A stretch of DNA of 9,061 nt from Candidatus Melainabacteria bacterium (lineage in GTDB: Bacteria > Cyanobacteriota > Vampirovibrionia > Obscuribacterales > Obscuribacteraceae): assembly GCA_014380105.1 (NCBI GenBank), contig JACMKL010000217.1, positions 1 through 9,061 of the forward strand, written 5' to 3'. Positions 5,581-9,061 of the stretch are shown here, piece after piece. The translations under genes and the position numbers were made by a program. How positions within the stretch are numbered: position 1 is the first letter of the stretch; every line of letters begins with the position of its first letter. The notes under the pieces are model-generated. The model was not told the DNA's origin. It saw only the letters and a list, made by a program, of their open reading frames with translations, and did not search any database.

Positions 5581-6588
5581 TCAGCCGGGGTGGCGGAGCG
5601 AGTGCACGTGGTCTTCGTAGCGCTTGACCCCGGTCGCCAGAGCGGACATGGCGTCCTGCACGGCGACTTCGGCCTTGGCGAGCTCTTCGAGCAGCACGAC
5701 GCCGGCTTCGACGTCTTCGCTGTTGGAGGCGAACAGGCGACCCAGGTCGGCATCGTCGAACTGCTGCTTGGCGGCGGCACGACGAGTCGAGTGGGCAGCC
5801 CTGCGCGCATCGAGTCCGGTCTTGAAGGACTCAGCTTCAGCGACCAATGTCGACGAAGCTGAGTCGCCCTCAACCTTGATGCGCTTCACCAGGCGGGCGT
5901 ACGAGAGCGTATCGACCGCGAGCGTGCCCTTTTCACGCGCCACTTCGGACATCTCGACCTTGGCGGCATAAAGCGCGCGGGCAGCCTCGAGGTCCTTGCT
6001 GTACAACCGCTTGGTCTGAGCCGTGAGGTCGTTGAGCTTGTCCTGGGAGGCATCGACGGCGCCGACCAGAGTGGTCAACTCAACCTGAAGCGCAAGAGCG
6101 ACGGAGTCGGAAGAAGCCAGCAACTGCGCGTGCGCGAAGCGCAGATTGGTGAGGTCGGTCTTGGTGACGCGAGTCGTCCAGGACTTCGCCTGCTCGTAAG
6201 CGTCGCCGCCGGGAGCGAAGAGGTAGTCGGGGACGAACAGCGTGGCGGTTTCGACTGCCGGGGTGGATGGGGCGGGCGAAACGGTCTTGACGGGCGCAGG
6301 CGGCTTGGACTGGGAGGTCTTCGGCGCAGCGTTCGTCGAGGGCGGGTTGGTGCTCGGGGTGGAGGTGGTGTCGACCGCGGGAGCGAGTTCGTGGCAGGTC
6401 AGGAAGAAGACGGTCTTCTTGGGGTTCTCGGCAGCGATCGAAACGATCCAGGTTTCACCGGCCTTGGGCTGGAGACCGCGACGGTCAGGGAAAGCGATGC
6501 GGCCGCTGACGCGAAATTCGGTCTTGACGGCAGAGTCATCGCGGGCGGCAACGAAGCGGGCGGAGAACTTGTCTTTGCTGAAGGTCAT
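5581..6588 (-). CDS. Uncharacterised protein: small beta domain, Pro-rich linker, coiled-coil C-terminus
   Basis: A 335-residue protein, not recognised as a named family. Residues about 1-68 look like a small beta-barrel: SGRIAFPDRRG, then PKAGETWIVSIAAENP and KKTVFFLTCHEL. The pattern 'G-x-I-x-FPDRRG ... PGETW-x-V-x-I ... NP-x-K-TV-x-F' recalls OB-like or TRAM-like nucleic-acid-binding barrels, but that is an inference. Residues 70-115 are a Pro/Ser/Thr linker. Residues about 125-325 are almost all helix-forming, Ala/Glu/Lys-rich, with heptad-like spacing, and should form long coiled coils or a helical bundle. There is no signal peptide or membrane segment, so it is probably cytoplasmic. The start is firm: GGGAG lies 7 bases before the ATG. 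Codons are strongly C/G-ending, like the downstream gene. Together they look like a two-gene cassette in which this protein could bind nucleic acid and oligomerise; no experiment supports that. Confidence 0.85.
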   Translation of the reverse strand: MTFSKDKFSARFVAARDDSAVKTEFRVSGRIAFPDRRGLQPKAGETWIVSIAAENPKKTVFFLTCHELAPAVDTTSTPSTNPPSTNAAPKTSQSKPPAPVKTVSPAPSTPAVETATLFVPDYLFAPGGDAYEQAKSWTTRVTKTDLTNLRFAHAQLLASSDSVALALQVELTTLVGAVDASQDKLNDLTAQTKRLYSKDLEAARALYAAKVEMSEVAREKGTLAVDTLSYARLVKRIKVEGDSASSTLVAEAESFKTGLDARRAAHSTRRAAAKQQFDDADLGRLFASNSEDVEAGVVLLEELAKAEVAVQDAMSALATGVKRYEDHVHSLRHPG

Positions 6589-7133
6589 TTCAAAACTCCC
6601 AGGTTGGGTGATTTAGAGGGTGAACAACAAGACACTTGCAAGCAGAGCGTCCATGGACTTCTCAAATTTCGATCTCGCGCAAAACGTTTCTCTCTCGACA
6701 GCTACTGCTGCAGGGAAAGAGGCTCGGAGTGAGGAAGTGAGCGGGTTTAGAGTTTTTTGAAGTTTGCGGGAAAGGAAAAGTAAGAAGTACCTTTAGACAA
6801 ACATGAGCACCACATAAGAACCTATAAACTTAGCGTTTACACAATCTCTTGACATCGCGTTACACAGCTAAGCTTTTTAAGCAGGCCGAGGATTGAGAGC
6901 GTTCGTGTGGACATTTTGAGAATTGGACAAAGCTCACGCTGGACTAAAATCATTGAAAACGGCTTATACCTGGTCTGTTTCAGTGTTTTGAAACGACTAG
7001 CGCAACATTGCAAGTCTCTAATGTTTCACCAAGAACATTAAAAACAGAGGGCATTAGCGCGATCGACGGAAGTGGTGCAAATGTGCGCAATTAACACTGG
7101 ATATTTACTATCTTCCATCATAAAATGAGACTA
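6589..7133. other. AT-richer intergenic region between divergent genes
   Basis: No credible gene is seen on either strand. The composition falls sharply from the GC-rich coding block to AT-rich DNA. The promoter of the GC-rich pair should lie here, but no convincing minus-strand -35/-10 pair was found. Two perfect short palindromes, CTTGCAAG (6635-6642) and GTCCATGGAC (6649-6658), lie in the leader of the 5581-6588 gene. A plus-strand TTGACA at 6849-6854 lacks a fitting -10. Confidence 0.5.
7098..7126 (+). promoter_or_regulatory. Candidate promoter reading toward the transposase
   Basis: TGGATA (4 of 6 to TTGACA) and TAAAAT (5 of 6 to TATAAT) are separated by 17 bases. It points at the transposase gene, about 127 bases before its start. 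If the proposed left end of the element at 7134 is right, this promoter lies just outside the element, in host DNA. Confidence 0.3.
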
Positions 7134-7150
7134 CCCGCATTATTCACGCA
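7134..7150 (+). repeat. Candidate left terminal inverted repeat
   Basis: This 17-base sequence is matched at 13 positions by the reverse complement of 8904-8920. The best-kept block is TATTCA-x-GCA. It lies about 100 bases before the transposase start. Confidence 0.35.
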
Positions 7151-7179
7151 GGTGACAAAAAGATCATTTCCAAAAAGAA

Positions 7180-7250
7180 CAAAAGTCCTGTCAGTTGGCT
7201 CAGAATCTGTGTTTACGAGACAACAAAACTGAGAACTAAAAGGACTTTTG
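7180..7250 (+). promoter_or_regulatory. Leader hairpin that pairs the transposase ribosome binding site
   Basis: CAAAAGTCCT at 7180-7189 is a perfect reverse complement of AGGACTTTTG at 7241-7250. A second stem, TCAGTT (7191-7196) with AACTGA (7227-7232), stacks inside it. The AGGA of the AAAAGGA ribosome site (7238-7244) is in the outer stem, directly before the GTG start at 7253. Any transcript that starts upstream of 7180 would fold the site away. Confidence 0.55.
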
Positions 7251-7252
7251 AA

Positions 7253-8722
7253 GTGCATCATTCTAAACAAGCAAAATCAAACGCGCAAGGCCAAATGACA
7301 CTGGATTTGGGACTTTCGAGAAAGATTGTTCAAGAATTCGATGGGGGCGAGGTTTGCACAGATGGAGGTTTACTCATTTTGCGCAAAGCCGATGATTACT
7401 TGCGTCTGACTGAGAATGCATCCTACTGCATCAAGGAAACTCGCTTACCGAGTCAGGTCCTACACTCCACGCGCAGATTGTTTCAGCAACGTGTCTACAG
7501 CATTGCCGCTGGTTATGAGGATTGCAATGACGCTGGCAAGCTGCGAGGCGATGCTATGCATCGCCTCGCTCTCGGCTACGAGCCGGATTCAGAAACTTGC
7601 CTTGCATCGCAACCCAGCCTCTCTCGCTTTGAAGCAAGAGCTGATGCAGATACAAACAAGGCACTCCAAAGCCTGCTTGTTCATACTTATATTCGCAGTC
7701 AAAAGAAGAAGCCCAAAGTAGTGCGTTTGGCGATGGATACCACTTGCGATGAAGTGTACGGGTATCAACAGATGTCGTTCTGGAACGGCTACTACGAGAC
7801 GTTTTGCTATGCTCCGCTGTTAATTTTTACAGATGATGGATTTCCACTGTGTGCGCTGTTGCGTCCAGGAAATCCCAACCCGATTGACGATGCGCTACGC
7901 ATGCTCAAAAAAATTGTGCATGAAATTCGCCTTTCATGGCCCGGAGTTAGCTTTGAATTGACTGCGGACGCAGCTTTTAATAGCTCTGAAATTTTTGAAT
8001 ATTGTGAGGCGAATGATATTACTTACTTCATTGCGGCAGCCAGTCACGCTGGGCTGACGTATTATTCGCAAGATTTGGTTCAGAAATGCAGAAAAGAATT
8101 CGAAAAATCCGGCATCGAAAGCCCGGAATTAAAGAAATATGGAATGTTGAAAGACCCTAAAGAACGGCAGAGAATCTGGCGTCAGAGAGAAGAGAGAATT
8201 AGATTCTCAACAAAAGAGCAAGGTCGCATGCAGGAAAGATTTGAGAATGATCTGCACATTCGAAAATATGGAGAATGCACTTACAGAGCCAGAGAATGGA
8301 AGAAGGAAAGACGTTTTATTTGTCGCGTTGACTACACTGAAAAAGGACCTGACGTTCGATTCGTTGTGACAAATTCTAGGCTCAAATCCGCCCGGAAAGT
8401 CTACGAAGAGAAATATTGTCGACGTGCACGATGTGAAAATTGGATCAAGGATTTAAAAACATATCTCAAGTCAGACCGCACCAGCTGCCAGGAGTTCGAT
8501 GCAAATCAGTTTAGATTATTGCTGCATACCTTCGCATACATTTTAATCTGGGAAACGCGAAAGAAAGCCAGAATGCCCGAAATGACCGTTCATACCTTCC
8601 AACTACAAGTTCTAAAAATTGGTGTCCTAATTCAAGCAAGGTCGCGAAAAATCGCACTACATCTCGCCTCCGGCTTTGTTTGGAAAGAGCAATTTCGACA
8701 AGCTTGGAATGCATTCACTTAG
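7253..8722 (+). CDS. IS1380-family DDE transposase, apparently intact
   Basis: A 489-residue transposase, about the usual IS1380 length, which cuts and joins the ends of its own element. The catalytic triad fits the family: D162 in LAMDTTCDEVYG, D239 in ELTADAAF and E395 in the C-terminal signature Y-x2-R-x3-CENWIKDLK. Other family marks are the N-terminal GG-x3-TDGGLLLL-type stretch (31-42), WNGYYETFCYAPLL (177-190) and LLRPGNPNP (202-210). No stop or frameshift interrupts it. It starts with GTG, supported by AAAAGGA eight bases upstream; that site is paired in the leader hairpin. Its codon use is AT-richer than the GC-rich pair beside it. It is the only plus-strand gene in the window and a tandem-hairpin region follows its stop. 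Family assignment is strong; activity cannot be judged from sequence. Confidence 0.93.
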   Translation: MHHSKQAKSNAQGQMTLDLGLSRKIVQEFDGGEVCTDGGLLILRKADDYLRLTENASYCIKETRLPSQVLHSTRRLFQQRVYSIAAGYEDCNDAGKLRGDAMHRLALGYEPDSETCLASQPSLSRFEARADADTNKALQSLLVHTYIRSQKKKPKVVRLAMDTTCDEVYGYQQMSFWNGYYETFCYAPLLIFTDDGFPLCALLRPGNPNPIDDALRMLKKIVHEIRLSWPGVSFELTADAAFNSSEIFEYCEANDITYFIAAASHAGLTYYSQDLVQKCRKEFEKSGIESPELKKYGMLKDPKERQRIWRQREERIRFSTKEQGRMQERFENDLHIRKYGECTYRAREWKKERRFICRVDYTEKGPDVRFVVTNSRLKSARKVYEEKYCRRARCENWIKDLKTYLKSDRTSCQEFDANQFRLLLHTFAYILIWETRKKARMPEMTVHTFQLQVLKIGVLIQARSRKIALHLASGFVWKEQFRQAWNAFT

Positions 8723-8760
8723 CTCAAAATTTGCCAAACCAAAACCTACAGCACTTCCTC

Positions 8761-8825
8761 AGCGCAGGGCGCTTTAGCTGAACACGCCCAAATGTGTTGG
8801 TTCAGCTGATTTCTTCTGTTTTGTG
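8761..8825 (+). terminator. Probable transposase terminator (two adjacent hairpins)
   Basis: AGCGC/GCGCT (8761-8773) forms a 5-bp hairpin with a 3-base loop. Next, AGCTGAAC (8776-8783) pairs with GTTCAGCT (8800-8807). The second stem is followed by a T-rich tail (TTTCTTCTGTTTTG) about 50-100 bases after the transposase stop. The 16-base loop is larger than usual, so confidence is moderate. Confidence 0.5.
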
Positions 8826-8903
8826 AAATCCTAACAACAAAAAAGCGAAGCAAGAAGCGCTTGAAATGACAAAAAGAACAAAAAAACGCCTATGACAACT
8901 ATA

Positions 8904-8920
8904 TGCATGAATAGAACGGG
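8904..8920 (-). repeat. Candidate right terminal inverted repeat
   Basis: The reverse complement of this stretch matches 7134-7150 at 13 of 17 positions. It lies 182-198 bases after the transposase stop. Confidence 0.35.
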
Positions 8921-8944
8921 AAGCGAAGAAAGAACGAAGGTTCA

Positions 8945-9035
8945 TTAGGCTAAACAAACCTCAATACTGGCGAAGGCAGCTGAAATGGCTTCGGGCCATC
9001 CAATTGCTTTCGCCAGTATTGAGGCTTTAGACTAA
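8945..9035. repeat. Long imperfect palindrome, REP/MITE-like or strong bidirectional hairpin
   Basis: CCTCAATACTGGCGAA (8959-8974) is a perfect reverse complement of 9009-9024. Inward, GGCAG/TTGCT-type pairs (two G-U) and TGGC/GCCA continue the stem to a 5-base loop near 8990-8994. Outward, TTAGGCTAAA (8945-8954) pairs with 9026-9035 with one mismatch. In total about 35 base pairs form a 91-base hairpin. No reading frame uses it. On the minus strand the core is followed by TTTGTTTAG, so it might terminate a minus-strand gene beyond the right edge. Confidence 0.8.
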
Positions 9036-9061
9036 GCTCCGCTGCCCTCGTCTGTTTTCAC

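Larger units (their letters stand above)
7134..8920 (+). mobile_element. IS1380-family insertion sequence, ends tentative
   Basis: The element is defined by its transposase. Proposed ends are an imperfect inverted repeat: 7134-7150 (CCCGCATTATTCACGCA) against the reverse complement of 8904-8920 (CCCGTTCTATTCATGCA), 13 of 17 bases equal. This gives 1787 bp, a usual size for the family, with ends starting in CC. I see no matching 4-5 base target duplication (GACTA on the left, AAGCG on the right), so the true ends may differ or flanking DNA may have been rearranged. Confidence 0.4.
8723..9061. other. Non-coding stretch after the transposase
   Basis: No supported gene is present. It holds a terminator-like hairpin pair, a 14-base copy of a sequence also found before the transposase (8870-8883), the candidate right element end, and a long palindrome. 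The last 25 bases show nothing recognisable. Confidence 0.6.

Noticed and set aside
6635..6658. Adjacent palindromes CTTGCAAG and GTCCATGGAC as an operator
   Set aside because: Each is short, they differ in sequence, and no promoter could be placed next to them; kept only as a note in the intergenic entry.
6130..6732. Plus-strand frame of 200 codons opposite the coiled-coil gene
   Set aside because: Its product is Gly/Arg-rich low complexity, an antisense shadow of Pro/Ala-rich coding sequence, and it runs into the leader region without a recognisable domain.
515..8789. An 11-base word (TGAACACGCCC) shared at 515-525 and 8779-8789
   Set aside because: Several 11-base matches are expected by chance in 9 kb, and the flanks do not match.
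7051..9060. AAAACAGAGGGCA at about 7053 and its gapped inverse near 9045-9060 as alternative element ends
   Set aside because: The match needs a 3-base gap, runs into the window edge and would include the palindrome; the 7134/8920 pair is ungapped and better placed.

Overview
The window looks like chromosomal DNA of a Gram-negative-type bacterium. Two of its proteins carry tetratricopeptide (TPR) repeats: one has kinesin-light-chain-style repeats split by a long Pro/Ser-rich linker, the other is an exported classical TPR protein. Together with a secreted proline-rich protein this recalls the repeat-rich genomes of Candidatus Obscuribacter-like Vampirovibrionia (formerly Melainabacteria). That placement is an inference from protein style, because no rRNA or phylogenetic marker is present.

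Layout: six genes lie in a row on the minus strand. They are an edge-truncated membrane-anchored DUF1439/YceB-like protein (1-272), a two-module TPR protein (700-2415), a secreted Asp/Arg/Tyr- and Pro-rich protein with its own terminator (2632-3237), an exported TPR protein (3535-4593), and two genes of clearly higher GC and C-ending codon use (4820-5467 and 5581-6588). The first of that GC-rich pair encodes two tandem copies of a domain of about 87 residues. The second has a small beta-rich N-terminal domain, a Pro/Ser/Thr linker and a long helical C-terminal part. I recognise neither as a characterised family. On the plus strand there follows an apparently intact IS1380-family DDE transposase (7253-8722), and the window ends in a long imperfect palindrome.

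How the parts relate: the two TPR proteins and the proline-rich protein look like independent envelope or scaffold genes. The GC-rich pair may form one transcription unit. Its 113-bp intergenic gap can fold into two mutually exclusive hairpins followed by a third, which suggests differential expression of the two genes. The transposase leader can fold so that its ribosome binding site is paired, a known way of silencing insertion sequences against read-through transcription. I can propose only tentative ends for the insertion sequence. The best candidate for something undescribed is the GC-rich two-gene cassette with its structured intergenic region, next to the insertion sequence. No CRISPR array, tRNA or rRNA was seen.
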